In this document: piece after piece, positions 36,444 to 45,983 of the stretch | How positions within the stretch are numbered: position 1 is the stretch's first letter | How the letters are laid out: each line of letters opens with the position of its first letter | NCBI GenBank assembly: GCA_003141315.1 | Contig: PLLP01000006.1 | Span: 22,641 to 86,640, forward strand | Length of the DNA: 64,000 bases | Direction: 5' to 3' | Source of the DNA: Phycisphaerales bacterium | GTDB lineage: Bacteria; Planctomycetota; Phycisphaerae; Sedimentisphaerales; Anaerobacaceae | Made by a program: the position numbers and the translations under genes | Notes under the pieces: generated by a model | Database searches by the model: none | Seen by the model: the letters and a program-made list of their open reading frames with translations, nothing else | Told to the model about the DNA's origin: nothing

Positions 36444-36530
36444 ATGGACATCTTTTTCACAGTCATAATAGTTCTTTTAGCCGTCGTTTCATTTGCATTT
36501 ATCGCATTGTGCGACAGAGTTAAGGAGTAA
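36444..36530 (+). CDS. 28-residue membrane peptide preceding kdpF
   Basis: The translated product is MDIFFTVIIVLLAVVSFAFI then ALCDRVKE. AAAGGAT lies about eight bases before its ATG. It is one membrane helix with a short charged tail (LCDRVKE). Similar tiny ORFs ending in LCDRL/LCDKL occur before kdpF or kdpA in many other bacteria, to my knowledge mostly unannotated. It is the first gene after the riboswitch terminator and ends six bases before kdpF. A role as an accessory peptide of the Kdp ATPase is inferred. Confidence 0.65.
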   Translation: MDIFFTVIIVLLAVVSFAFIALCDRVKE

Positions 36531-36536
36531 TTAAAT

Positions 36537-36629
36537 ATGCCTGTTATTTATTGGATTGGCGGAATAATTGCATTGTTTCTCTTTATTTATTTGCTGATTG
36601 CTCTTCTGAAGCCGGAGATTTTCTCGTGA
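36537..36629 (+). CDS. kdpF: Potassium-transporting ATPase subunit KdpF
   Basis: A 30-residue single-helix subunit: MPVIYWIGGIIALFLFIYLL then IALLKPEIFS. The YLLxALLKPExF pattern is typical of KdpF, which stabilises the KdpABC complex in the membrane. GGAG sits about ten bases upstream of its ATG, inside the previous ORF. Its stop codon overlaps the GTG start of kdpA (GTGA), which implies translational coupling. Confidence 0.88.
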   Translation: MPVIYWIGGIIALFLFIYLLIALLKPEIFS

Positions 36630-38371
36630 ATTGGTTCAATCTTGTCCAAACTGCCATTTTTCTCAGTGCACTGCTTTTGTTAGTTAAGCCGCTGGGCATC
36701 TATATGGCACTGGTTTATGAAGGTAAACCTGCCGGACTCAATGTATGGCTGGCGCCGGTGGAAAGATGGATTTACCGGCTGTCCTTCATTAAACCTGATA
36801 TGTCTATGTCCTGGAAGACTTACGCAGCGGCAGTGATGTTGTTTAATATTATAGGCATTATTGTTGTCTATGCCCTGCAGCGTTTACAGGCATACCTCTT
36901 TTTAAACCCGATGTCTATACCGGCAGTACCGCCGGATTTGGCATTCAACACTGCGGTCAGTTTCGCCACGAACACGAACTGGCAAAGTTACGGTGGCGAG
37001 ACAACGTTGAGCTACCTTACCCAGATGCTGGCATTGACAGTGCAGAATTTTGTTTCCGCGGCAACGGGTATGGCGATACTTGCAGCCTTAATCAGGGGAT
37101 TTGTTCAAAAACAGGTAGAAACAATTGGTAACTTCTGGGTGGATTTAGTCAGGTCAACAATCTATGTTTTAATTCCTCTCGCCTTGATTCTATCTTTGAT
37201 TTTAGTATCACAGGGAGTTGTCCAGACCTTCAAATCGAGCGCAAAAGTCGCTCTGCTTCAGCCGACAAAAGACGCGGATGGGAAAATTATTTCAGAGCAG
37301 ACTCTTGCCCTTGGCCCCGCTGCCTCGCAGGTTGCCATTAAACAATTGGGCACCAACGGAGGAGGCTTTTTTAACGTCAACTCCGCTCACCCTTACGAGA
37401 ACCCAACGGCATTATCAAATTTTCTGGAAACTCTCGCGATACTCCTGATACCGGCCGCCCTGTGCTACACCTTCGGATTTATGGTCAGGGACAGGCGTCA
37501 GGGCTGGGCAATTCTTGCAGCCATGCTGATTATTTTTATCCCCTGCCTATTAAGCTGCATATACTTCGAACAAAAAGGTAACCCATTGTTTGACCGTTTG
37601 GGCGTGGACCAAAATGCAACGGCGTTACAGCCCGGCGGAAATATGGAGGGAAAAGAAGCACGATTCGGCGTCACCAGTTCGGCTGTCTGGGCAACAGCCA
37701 CCACGGCGGCTTCCAACGGCTCGGTCAATTCAATGCACGATTCCTATATGCCTCTGGGCGGTTTAATCCCGATGTGGCTTATGCAATTGGGAGAAGTGAT
37801 TTTCGGAGGCGTTGGCTCAGGTCTTTACGGAATGATTGCGTTTGTTATTATCGCCGTTTTTATTGCGGGCCTTATGATTGGCCGAACACCCGAATACCTC
37901 GGCAAAAAAATTGAATCTTACGAAATGAAAATGGCGTCCCTTATGATTTTAATCCCGCCCATACTTGTTCTTGTCGGGACAGCAGTTTCAGTTGTTTTAC
38001 CTCAGGCCAAACAGGCAATTTTCAATCCCGGCACGCACGGCTTCAGCGAAATATTGTATGCCTTTTCCTCAACAGCAAACAATAACGGAAGCGCGTTCGC
38101 AGGTTTATCTACCAACAATTTCTTTTATAATTTAACTCTGGGGTTAGTGATGTTTTTCGCCAGATACTGGCTGGTGATACCGATACTGGCAATTGCAGGC
38201 TCACTGTCGAGAAAAAAAGTTGTCCCCGCAACCCAGGGGACTTTGCCGACGCATACGCCTCTTTTTATTTTATTCCTCGTAATGGTCGTCTTAATCGTCG
38301 GCGCCCTGACCTTTTTCCCTGCTCTTGCACTTGGCCCGATTGTCGAGCACCTGATGCTGGGCGGAGGTTAA
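36626..38371 (+). CDS. kdpA: Potassium-transporting ATPase subunit KdpA
   Basis: Potassium-selective channel-like subunit of the Kdp P-type ATPase in the inner membrane. It has 581 residues when started at GTG 36626 (MNWFNLVQTAIFL), the codon that overlaps the kdpF stop; a longer frame upstream would merely read through kdpF. The four filter-loop regions are present, including FATNTNWQSYGGETTLSYL, LGTNGGGFFNVNSAHPYENP and STANNNGSAFAGL. About ten membrane helices are visible. Length is normal for the family. It is followed by kdpB after 12 bases. Confidence 0.97.
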   Translation: MNWFNLVQTAIFLSALLLLVKPLGIYMALVYEGKPAGLNVWLAPVERWIYRLSFIKPDMSMSWKTYAAAVMLFNIIGIIVVYALQRLQAYLFLNPMSIPAVPPDLAFNTAVSFATNTNWQSYGGETTLSYLTQMLALTVQNFVSAATGMAILAALIRGFVQKQVETIGNFWVDLVRSTIYVLIPLALILSLILVSQGVVQTFKSSAKVALLQPTKDADGKIISEQTLALGPAASQVAIKQLGTNGGGFFNVNSAHPYENPTALSNFLETLAILLIPAALCYTFGFMVRDRRQGWAILAAMLIIFIPCLLSCIYFEQKGNPLFDRLGVDQNATALQPGGNMEGKEARFGVTSSAVWATATTAASNGSVNSMHDSYMPLGGLIPMWLMQLGEVIFGGVGSGLYGMIAFVIIAVFIAGLMIGRTPEYLGKKIESYEMKMASLMILIPPILVLVGTAVSVVLPQAKQAIFNPGTHGFSEILYAFSSTANNNGSAFAGLSTNNFFYNLTLGLVMFFARYWLVIPILAIAGSLSRKKVVPATQGTLPTHTPLFILFLVMVVLIVGALTFFPALALGPIVEHLMLGGG

Positions 38372-38383
38372 TAGAGGTTTTCT

Positions 38384-40459
38384 ATGAGTAAATCGCAAAA
38401 AGCAAAATCCTTGTTTGAGCCGTCTATCGTGTGGCCGGCAATCATCGATTCGATGAAAAAACTGGACCCAAGACATCAAATTAAAAATCCCGTGATGTTC
38501 GTGGTTTTAATTGGAAGTATATTGACCACAGGATTATGGCTTCAGGCTCTTTTGGGATACGGCGAGGCCCCCGCGGGTTTTATCCTGGCTGTCTCTTTGT
38601 GGCTGTGGTTCACTCTTCTTTTCGCCAATTTTTCAGAGGCTATGGCCGAAGGTCGAGGAAAAGCCCAGGCCGCAAGCCTGCGACGTGTACGAAGAGATAC
38701 CCCGGCAAAAAAACTTCTAAAACCAAAATATGGCTCAACCTATGAGACTGTTTCCGCTACAACGCTTCGTAAAGGAGATGTAGTCCTCGTAGAGGCAGGC
38801 GATTTTATCCCGATGGATGGCGAAATCATCGATGGAGTAGCCTCTGTCGATGAAAGCGCTATTACAGGAGAAAGCGCACCGGTCATTCGTGAAAGCGGCG
38901 GCGACCGCTCCGCAGTTACAGGCGGGACACGCGTTCTCTCCGACTGGCTCGTAGTTCGCATAAGTGCAAATCCAGGTCAAACCTTCCTCGACCACATGAT
39001 TGCTATGGTCGAGGGAGCAAAAAGACAAAAAACTCCAAATGAAATCGCCCTCAGCATCCTGCTGGCGGTCTTTACGCTTATTTTTCTTCTGGCTACGGTT
39101 ACGCTCCTGCCGTTTTCCATTTACAGCGTTACAACTTCCGGGCACGGAAATCCTGTCACCGTGACTGTGCTGGTTGCATTGCTCGTCTGTCTTATCCCGA
39201 CCACTATCGGCGGCTTGCTTCCGGCAATAGGCATAGCAGGTATGGATAGAATGATTCAGGCCAATGTTGTTGCCGCTTCCGGCCGTGCGGTAGAGGCTGC
39301 CGGCGATGTGGATGTTTTGCTTCTGGATAAAACCGGAACCATAACACTCGGCAACAGGCAGGCGGTGGACTTTATACCAGCCTGGGGATTGACCGTTGAA
39401 TCGCTGGCAGATGCAGCACAGCTTGCCTCTCTATCAGATGAGACCCCGGAAGGGCGAAGTATTGTCGTATTGGCCAAGGAAAAATATCGTATAAGAGAGC
39501 GTCATATCCTTGAGCTTAACGCAAAATTTATCCCCTTTACTGCTCAGACACGGATGAGCGGGGTGGATTTGGGCGACGGCAGGCAAATCAGAAAAGGTGC
39601 GGTTGAAGCCATCGAAGCATACGTAAATAAACTCGGCGGCTCATTTCCCGAAGACTTAAAATCAACCATCGAATCCATATCCAAAAGCGGAGGCACTCCT
39701 CTTGTTGTGGCTGAACAAACGCGAGTGCTTGGCGTCATTCACCTCAAGGACATCGTAAAAGGCGGTATCAGGGAGCGTTTCGCAGAACTTCGACGAATGG
39801 GAATTAAAACCGTAATGATTACCGGCGACAACCACCTGACCGCAGCGGCGATTGCTGCAGAAGCCGGCATGGATGATTTCCTCGCCCAGGCCACTCCTGA
39901 AACCAAGCTTAAGCTTATCCGCGAAATGCAGGCAGGCGGAAGGCTCGTTGCTATGACAGGCGATGGAACCAACGATGCTCCCGCGCTTGCACAGGCGGAT
40001 GTCGCCGTCGCTATGAATACAGGTACTCAGGCCGCCAAAGAGGCGGGAAACCTGGTCGACCTTGATTCCAACCCCACAAAACTTATTGAAATCGTAAAAA
40101 TCGGAAAGCAGCTTCTTATGACTCGCGGCTCTTTAACCACATTCAGCATCGCCAACGATGTATCAAAATACTTCGCAATTATACCGGCTGCTTTCGTCAG
40201 CACCTATCCGGCCCTTGCAACGCTTAATATTATGCGTCTTGCCACACCCGCCAGTGCTGTCTTATCGGCGGTTATTTTTAACGCGATCATTATCATTTTT
40301 CTTATCCCGCTTGCACTGCGCGGCGTGCCTTACAAGCCGAAGCCCGCAAACAGCCTTTTACGGAATAATCTCCTGGTTTACGGACTCGGCGGAATTATCG
40401 CCCCATTTATAGGCATTAAATTGATTGATATGATTCTCGTTGTTTTACATTTAGTCTGA
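38384..40459 (+). CDS. kdpB: Potassium-transporting ATPase ATP-binding subunit KdpB
   Basis: P-type ATPase catalytic subunit that energises potassium uptake. All family motifs are present in 691 residues: [19 protein letters not shown] (actuator), [16 protein letters not shown] with the phosphorylated Asp, [11 protein letters not shown], and [25 protein letters not shown] (hinge). Seven membrane helices are visible and the length is typical (~680). It contains no frameshift and lies 10 bases upstream of kdpC. Confidence 0.98.
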   Translation: MSKSQKAKSLFEPSIVWPAIIDSMKKLDPRHQIKNPVMFVVLIGSILTTGLWLQALLGYGEAPAGFILAVSLWLWFTLLFANFSEAMAEGRGKAQAASLRRVRRDTPAKKLLKPKYGSTYETVSATTLRKGDVVLVEAGDFIPMDGEIIDGVASVDESAITGESAPVIRESGGDRSAVTGGTRVLSDWLVVRISANPGQTFLDHMIAMVEGAKRQKTPNEIALSILLAVFTLIFLLATVTLLPFSIYSVTTSGHGNPVTVTVLVALLVCLIPTTIGGLLPAIGIAGMDRMIQANVVAASGRAVEAAGDVDVLLLDKTGTITLGNRQAVDFIPAWGLTVESLADAAQLASLSDETPEGRSIVVLAKEKYRIRERHILELNAKFIPFTAQTRMSGVDLGDGRQIRKGAVEAIEAYVNKLGGSFPEDLKSTIESISKSGGTPLVVAEQTRVLGVIHLKDIVKGGIRERFAELRRMGIKTVMITGDNHLTAAAIAAEAGMDDFLAQATPETKLKLIREMQAGGRLVAMTGDGTNDAPALAQADVAVAMNTGTQAAKEAGNLVDLDSNPTKLIEIVKIGKQLLMTRGSLTTFSIANDVSKYFAIIPAAFVSTYPALATLNIMRLATPASAVLSAVIFNAIIIIFLIPLALRGVPYKPKPANSLLRNNLLVYGLGGIIAPFIGIKLIDMILVVLHLV

Positions 40460-40469
40460 AGGTGTTGAA

Positions 40470-41048
40470 ATGTTTAAAGAGCAGATTAAACCGGCCATTC
40501 TTTCTTTTTTGATCTTAACGATTATTACAGGCGTTCTTTATCCACTGGTTGTTACGGGGATTGCTAAAGTTTTTTTCCCCAAACAAGCCAACGGCAGCCT
40601 GATTTACAGAAACCAAAAGCCAATCGGTTCATCACTTATCGGCCAGCCCTTTGATAATCCCAAATATTTCTGGGGTCGCCCTTCGGCAACGTCTCCGGTT
40701 GCATTTAACGCATCGGCCTCATCGGGCTCTAATCTGGGCCCCTTAAATTCCGCATTAGCTGAAACGATAACAAATCGCATCAAACTGTATAAAGCTGCTG
40801 ACCCCAATAACACTGCCCCTGTTCCGGTTGACCTTGTTACCTCTTCAGCAAGCGGGTTAGACCCACACATCAGCCTGGCCGCCGCCTTTTATCAGATTTC
40901 TCGCGTTGCTCGCCACCGGAACTTATCGCAGGATACCGTTAAGAAAATTGTCCTTCAGCATACAAAGGGACGCCTAATGGCAATTATTGGAGAGCCGGTC
41001 GTAAATGTCCTCGAAGTGAATTTAGAATTAGATGAGTATAAAAAATAG
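40470..41048 (+). CDS. kdpC: Potassium-transporting ATPase subunit KdpC
   Basis: The single-TM subunit that assists ATP binding in the Kdp complex. The 192-residue protein starts with a membrane helix (ILSFLILTIITGVLYPLVVTGIAKVFFP). It carries the KdpC signatures GSLIYRNQKPIGSSLIGQPF, YFWGRPSATS, SSGSNLGPLN, and SASGLDPHISLAAAFYQISRVA. All are canonical. A 37-base gap separates it from kdpD. Confidence 0.97.
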   Translation: MFKEQIKPAILSFLILTIITGVLYPLVVTGIAKVFFPKQANGSLIYRNQKPIGSSLIGQPFDNPKYFWGRPSATSPVAFNASASSGSNLGPLNSALAETITNRIKLYKAADPNNTAPVPVDLVTSSASGLDPHISLAAAFYQISRVARHRNLSQDTVKKIVLQHTKGRLMAIIGEPVVNVLEVNLELDEYKK

Positions 41049-41085
41049 GTTGTTTTGAAACCAAAGAAAAGGTATTACAAAAAGA

Positions 41086-43266
41086 ATGGAACGTCCTAAT
41101 CCGGATGAAATCCTGGCAAGGGTTAATGCCGAAGAAACACATCGCGGCAGGCTCAAAGTCTTCTTCGGAGCGGTGGCAGGCGTAGGAAAAACCTACACAA
41201 TGCTCGAGTCCGCAAGGCTTAGAAAAAAAGAAGGTGTCGATGTTGTCGTCGGATACATTGAAACTCACAAGCGGGCCGAGACAGAGGCCCTTCTTGAAGG
41301 CCTCGAAATCCTGCCACCCAGGTTCATCGAATATAAGAATGTCCGGCTGCGAGAGTTTGACATCGACGCCGCCTTAAAGAGGAAACCCTCTCTTATCCTG
41401 GTCGATGAGCTGGCACACTCCAATGCCCCGGGCTCGCGACACCTGAAACGTCTGCAGGATATCGAAGAGCTTCTCGATGCGGGCATTGATGTTTATACGA
41501 CTTTGAATGTTCAGCATTGCGAAAGCGTCAATGACATTGTCTATCAGGTTACAGGCGTAATAGTCCGCGAAACTGTTCCCGATACGTTCATCGAAACCGC
41601 CAACGAAATAGAGCTTGTGGACCTTCCTACTGAAGAGCTCCTGAAACGCCTCAAGGAAGGGAAAGTTTATCTCGGAGACCAGGCCGAGCGGGCAGCCCGG
41701 CACTTCTTCCAGCCGGGAAATTTGATTGCATTGCGCCAGCTTGCCCTGCGTTATACCGAACGTAACGTGGATTCCAAACTGCTTTCATACAAACAAGCCC
41801 ATTCCATTTCAAAGGTTTGGGGCGTGCGAGACCGCCTGCTGGTTTGTATTAGCTCAAACCCCGGCGCTATGCGCCTGATTAGAGCCGGCAAAACCATAGC
41901 CTCGGATTTGGGGGTCGATTGGATTGTAGCATACGTAGAAACTCCCTCCGTACTTTTAAATCAGGAAGATAGAAACAGAATCTCAGAAATGATGCGTTCT
42001 GCGGAAAAACTCGGCGCCCAGGTAGTAACGCTCAGCGGGCAGGATATAGCAGAAACATTGATTTCTTATGCCCGCTCAAAAAATATCACAAAAATAATCG
42101 TCGGAAAACCCGGTAAACCCAGATGGCGAGAGCTTATTTTCGGTTCTATGATTGATAACCTTGCTCGCAAGTGCGGAGAAATAGACCTGCATTTATTAAG
42201 CCCGGATATCCCGGAACAGGCTGTTAAACTCAAACCGGCAGCTCTTTCCCATTTCTCATGGAGAAATCTTGGCTGGGCAATAGCCATAGTTTCTCTTTGT
42301 ACCGCAGTCAACGGAATTTTATTTCCATATTTACATCTCGTAAATTTAATAATGCTCTATCTGCTCGGTGTAACATGGGTCGCTTTTTGGTACGGTCGGC
42401 GAATGTCGATAATAGTATCTTTTCTCAGCATTTTGCTTTTTGATTTTTTCTTTGTGCCTCCATACTTTTCTTTTGAGGTGACAGACCTTCAATATCTCAT
42501 CACTTTTGCAATTATGCTAATCGTTGGTTTCACAATAGCACATTTGACGGGGCTGCTCCGCCGCCAGACTGTTGCAATGCGGCTTCGCGAAGACAGAACC
42601 CAGGCCCTGTATGCCATAAGCCGTGACCTTTCAAAAAGCTCTTACCCCGATGAGCTTTTCAGAATTGCTCTCGGGCACGTCCAGGAATTTTTTAAATGCC
42701 AGGCCGTTGTCTTTACGCCGGATGAAAATAAAAAACTCGCTGCTCGTATCGGCCGGTTGGATGAATCAAATTTGACTCCAAATGAGCTGGCGGTCGCCCA
42801 GTGGGTATATGAGCATAAAAAAGCAGCAGGCAAAGGAACGGACACACTGCCGGGCTCAAACGGCATATATCTTTCCTTTACAGGCTCAGAAAAGACTGTG
42901 GGAGTTATTGGCGTTTTTCCGAATGATGATAAGCAGTTTACGGACCCGGACCAGTTGCACATGCTCGAGATGTTTGTCGGCCAGACGGCCCTGGCAGTCG
43001 AAGGTGCTCAGCTTGCCGCCTCTGCACTGGACGCAGAATCCAGTATTAAAAGCGAGCGTTTCAGGAACTTGCTTTTGACTACTTTTTCTCTTGAGCTTCA
43101 GGAACCTTTAAAATCAATTTCCAATACAGCTTCGGAACTGTTGAAACCTGAAAACATCGATGACTATTCAAATCGCAAAGCGCTGATACAAAAAATGCGA
43201 GACGAGGTAGAGCATTTAAATAATCTCACCATCGAATTACCGAAACTAATAAATTGGGAAAGCTAA
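41086..43266 (+). CDS. kdpD: KdpD-like sensor lacking a functional kinase
   Basis: A 726-residue KdpD homologue. It has the KdpD N-terminal domain (Walker A GAVAGVGKT at 28-36; VDELAHSNAPGSRH), a USP domain (~245-370) and four membrane helices of DUF4118 (~390-490). A GAF region (~520-650) and a short dimerisation-like tail follow. Canonical KdpD (~900 residues) continues with SHDLRTPL and an ATPase domain. Here the equivalent is FSLELQEPL, so the phospho-acceptor His is Leu669, and the protein ends at residue 726 before any ATPase. The USP segment CISSN-(20)-WIVAY has the spacing of the c-di-AMP motif described for staphylococcal KdpD, with substitutions. No kdpE follows. It may act as a ligand-binding, non-phosphorylating regulator; this is inference. 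Confidence 0.9.
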   Translation: MERPNPDEILARVNAEETHRGRLKVFFGAVAGVGKTYTMLESARLRKKEGVDVVVGYIETHKRAETEALLEGLEILPPRFIEYKNVRLREFDIDAALKRKPSLILVDELAHSNAPGSRHLKRLQDIEELLDAGIDVYTTLNVQHCESVNDIVYQVTGVIVRETVPDTFIETANEIELVDLPTEELLKRLKEGKVYLGDQAERAARHFFQPGNLIALRQLALRYTERNVDSKLLSYKQAHSISKVWGVRDRLLVCISSNPGAMRLIRAGKTIASDLGVDWIVAYVETPSVLLNQEDRNRISEMMRSAEKLGAQVVTLSGQDIAETLISYARSKNITKIIVGKPGKPRWRELIFGSMIDNLARKCGEIDLHLLSPDIPEQAVKLKPAALSHFSWRNLGWAIAIVSLCTAVNGILFPYLHLVNLIMLYLLGVTWVAFWYGRRMSIIVSFLSILLFDFFFVPPYFSFEVTDLQYLITFAIMLIVGFTIAHLTGLLRRQTVAMRLREDRTQALYAISRDLSKSSYPDELFRIALGHVQEFFKCQAVVFTPDENKKLAARIGRLDESNLTPNELAVAQWVYEHKKAAGKGTDTLPGSNGIYLSFTGSEKTVGVIGVFPNDDKQFTDPDQLHMLEMFVGQTALAVEGAQLAASALDAESSIKSERFRNLLLTTFSLELQEPLKSISNTASELLKPENIDDYSNRKALIQKMRDEVEHLNNLTIELPKLINWES

Positions 43267-43378
43267 AACCCGGCAGGTATGATTATTTTAAATTTGGCTG
43301 GCCGGAAAAATCCAGCGAAAATCCTTTGAAGCTGTTGCGAAGGATGCCAATAAGGCAGATTTGATTTAGGTGCAAAAA

Positions 43379-43428
43379 CCAGCCCCCTCGCCGGCTTTCT
43401 GCCGGAAGATAAAAGCGGGGGCTTTTTT
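43379..43428 (+). terminator. Terminator of the kdp operon
   Basis: AGCCCCC (43381-43387) pairs with GGGGGCT (43417-43423), with an inner CCGGC/GCCGG stem, followed by six T residues. Confidence 0.85.
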
Positions 43429-43516
43429 ATGCGCCGGGAGAAATGTTTTTTAGAGCAAAAAAGAAGGCGGATGTGTCTATAATATAAATGAACGTTCATA
43501 ATAAAGGTGTGCAGAA

Positions 43517-44050
43517 TTGCTTGAAGATAAAATTTTAGTCTGGAGATTCAAAAGAGGCAGCAAAGACGCCCTGGCTGCAATTTATGAAAAATACAGGGAC
43601 GATTTGCTGCGGATAGCCTCTTCCCTGCTCAGCCGGCCGGCTGCCGAAGACATTGTGCACGATGTGTTTATCAGCTTTGTGCGGAATCGCGAAAATTTTG
43701 TCCTGAAAAGCTCTTTGAAGGCATACCTTGCAGCAGCTATCGTCAACAGTGCGCGGAATTCTTACAGGCTTAAAAAGACCAGCCAACTCGACGAATCGCC
43801 CGAAATCGAAAGCAAACTGCAAAGACCTGAACACTGGATAATACACAACGAACAAACGCAGATTGTAAATGACGCACTGAAGCAATTGCCCATCGAGCAG
43901 AGAGAAGTGGTCGCCCTGCACATTCACGGCAATATGAAATTTCGCCAGATTGCGAAGGTGCAGGATGTCTCGACCAAGACCGCACAAAGCAGATACCGTT
44001 ACGGAATCGACAAACTGAGGTCTCTTCTTAATGGAAAGGTGACATTATGA
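43517..44050 (+). CDS. ECF-type RNA polymerase sigma factor (cassette 1)
   Basis: A 177-residue sigma-70 family protein. Region 2 runs over about residues 10-80 (ALAAIYEKYRDDLLRIAS, AEDIVHDVFISFVRNR) and region 4 over about 115-170 (LKQLPIEQREVVALHIHGNMKFRQIAKVQDVSTKTAQSRYRYGIDKL). The start is TTG 43517, preceded by AAAGG. A TATAAT hexamer lies at 43478-43483. The stop overlaps the next gene by four bases (ATGA), indicating coupling to the membrane protein downstream, the probable regulator of this sigma factor. It is a paralogue of the sigma factors at 45443 and 47442. Confidence 0.9.
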   Translation: MLEDKILVWRFKRGSKDALAAIYEKYRDDLLRIASSLLSRPAAEDIVHDVFISFVRNRENFVLKSSLKAYLAAAIVNSARNSYRLKKTSQLDESPEIESKLQRPEHWIIHNEQTQIVNDALKQLPIEQREVVALHIHGNMKFRQIAKVQDVSTKTAQSRYRYGIDKLRSLLNGKVTL

Positions 44051-45288
44051 GGCCGACAGAAAAAATAGAAAAGTTTTTGCAAAAGGCATCGGTAAGCTCT
44101 AACCCGGAAGTTAATAAAGCTGTGCTGAATGAACTGGCCGAAGAAATGGAAAAAACAAAACAGACAGGCCAAAGCCTGAATATGTGGAGAATAATTATGA
44201 AAAATAAATTAACAAAATTCGCCGCCGCAGCTTGTATAATTATCGCAGCGGTTTTAATCCTGACTATCTTTAATAAATCTGTTCCCACAGCTTATGCCGC
44301 CGATTTGCTTGCACAGGCGGTTAAGGCACTCCCGGATTTTAATTCCATTCATATAAAAGCCAGGATGAGAACCTTGCCGGCTGATAACTTCTCACTTATC
44401 AAGCTTGACCTCGATTTTGTGCCGATTGAATTGTGGAAAAAAGTTAATGACTCAGGCCTGATAAAATGGAAAGTCGAAAAACCCGGAAGACTCCTTGTCA
44501 TGGATGGAAACTCTACAACCTTTCTTATAAAACCTAACATGATTCAAAAATCAGGACCGTCCCCCTATATCAGGGGCTATGACTGCGAATGGTTTGGAAG
44601 AATAGTCGATGTCAGGAACCTACTTGAAAGTGAATACAAATATGTTTGCCAAACCGGAAATACTGGATCGCTGCTCAGGCACCAGACAATCGACGGCAGG
44701 GATAAACTTGTGCTGGAAGTTAATTTTACCGCCCAAGGCAATTACACAAACGACTATGTTAAAAATGCTTTCATAGATACTTCAGACCACACAAAGATTT
44801 ATTATTTTGACGCTGAAACCAAACTGCTGGAAAACTTCGAAATAATTGTCCACACAGGGAAAGAAGATGTCCTCGTTTTTGAAACCACCCAGATAGAGTA
44901 TGACCCTCAAATCGACGACAATGTATTTGTCCTTAATCTTCCTGAAAATACAATAACATTCAAAAACCCCCAAGTTCTGCCTGACAATGATAAATACCAG
45001 AAGATGTCACCTAAGGAAGCGGCAACGGCCTTTTTCGAGGCCTGTGCCCAGAAAAACTGGGGCGAATTTTTGAAATTCTGGATGATGTCCGATGTGAAAC
45101 CGGAAACAAAAGATCGTCTCGGCGGTTTGGAAATCATTAGTATTGGAGAGCCTTTCAAATCAGGGATATATCCGGGCTGGTTTGTCCCTTATGAATTCAA
45201 AACGAAGGATGGTACTGTCAGAAAATTCAATCTTGCGGTCCGAAACGACAACCCTGCAAGGCGATATGTCGTTGACGGCGGGATTTAA
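44047..45288 (+). CDS. One-TM LolA-like protein, candidate sigma regulator (cassette 1)
   Basis: The 413-residue product has a short cytosolic part (~55 residues), then LNMWRIIMKNKLTKFAAAAC and a membrane helix (IIIAAVLILTIF). An extracytoplasmic beta-rich domain follows that resembles outer-membrane lipoprotein-sorting (LolA/LolB-like) folds. The end (SPKEAATAFFEACAQKNWGEFLKFW...) looks like an NTF2-like module that the two sister proteins lack. The WRIxMKxxxxKxAAAAxIIIA segment is shared by all three cassettes. No HxxxCxxC zinc motif typical of ZAS anti-sigma factors is present. An anti-sigma role is inferred from pairing and topology. Confidence 0.75.
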   Translation: MRPTEKIEKFLQKASVSSNPEVNKAVLNELAEEMEKTKQTGQSLNMWRIIMKNKLTKFAAAACIIIAAVLILTIFNKSVPTAYAADLLAQAVKALPDFNSIHIKARMRTLPADNFSLIKLDLDFVPIELWKKVNDSGLIKWKVEKPGRLLVMDGNSTTFLIKPNMIQKSGPSPYIRGYDCEWFGRIVDVRNLLESEYKYVCQTGNTGSLLRHQTIDGRDKLVLEVNFTAQGNYTNDYVKNAFIDTSDHTKIYYFDAETKLLENFEIIVHTGKEDVLVFETTQIEYDPQIDDNVFVLNLPENTITFKNPQVLPDNDKYQKMSPKEAATAFFEACAQKNWGEFLKFWMMSDVKPETKDRLGGLEIISIGEPFKSGIYPGWFVPYEFKTKDGTVRKFNLAVRNDNPARRYVVDGGI

Positions 45289-45310
45289 CAAAAAACAATA
45301 TAACAATCGC

Positions 45311-45345
45311 AAAAAAGGCCGGGCGTTTCTGCTCGGCTTTTTTTA
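45311..45345 (+). terminator. Terminator of sigma cassette 1
   Basis: GCCGGGC and GCTCGGC pair (one G-T) around GTTTCT, followed by eight T residues. Confidence 0.8.
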
Positions 45346-45442
45346 TGCGCTGCGGGTAAATTATATTTTTCTGCGCACTTTTTAAGGAGAATAATTACTT
45401 ATATAATAGCACTGGCTAGTGTTTTTGATTGCTGGATGAAGA

Positions 45443-45982
45443 TTGGATAAACAAATACAAAAACAATTGGTGGAATCGGCCTGCAATGGCGATATCGGCA
45501 GCTTCGGCAAGCTCTACGAGCATTACTACGCCACGATGGTCTGGCTGGCATATTCGATTGTGCCGGATTACAGCCTTGCGGAAGACGTCGCCCAGCAAAG
45601 CTTCGCGATAGCCTGCAAAAATCTCAGCTCTTTGAGAAATAAAGAAAAGTTTGCCGGCTGGCTTTCGGCAATCTGCCGAAACGCGGCATATACGAATCTT
45701 GCCAAATCTAAAAGGGAAAACGTCTCAAGCATCGACGAAACAGTTCTTGCTTGTAACCAGGCAGGCAACGATGAAGAAAATAAGATTGTTCAGCAGGCGG
45801 TGTTCTCGCTGCCGCAAATGTATCGCGAGATTGTAGTGCTGCATTACTACAACGATATGAGCTATGAGCAGATAAAATCCGCGCTGGGCATTTCGCTGAA
45901 CTCGGTAAAAGGCAGGCTCCGCCGGGCAAGGAAAAAAATCGAACACTATCTCAACGGCCGGCTTTTCAAAGAAGAGGTTTAG
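45443..45982 (+). CDS. ECF-type RNA polymerase sigma factor (cassette 2)
   Basis: A 179-residue sigma factor. Region 2 contains IGSFGKLYEHYYATMVWLAYSIVPDYSLAEDVAQQSFAIA and FAGWLSAICRNAAYTNLAKSK. Region 4 contains VFSLPQMYREIVVLHYYNDMSYEQIKSALGISLNSVKGRLRRARKKI. It starts at TTG 45443; the ATG just upstream runs into an immediate stop. TATAAT-like sequence lies near 45399. The next gene begins two bases after its stop. It is more divergent from the other two, with an SLNSVKGRLRRARK ending typical of classical ECF proteins. Confidence 0.92.
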   Translation: MDKQIQKQLVESACNGDIGSFGKLYEHYYATMVWLAYSIVPDYSLAEDVAQQSFAIACKNLSSLRNKEKFAGWLSAICRNAAYTNLAKSKRENVSSIDETVLACNQAGNDEENKIVQQAVFSLPQMYREIVVLHYYNDMSYEQIKSALGISLNSVKGRLRRARKKIEHYLNGRLFKEEV

Positions 45983-45983
45983 T

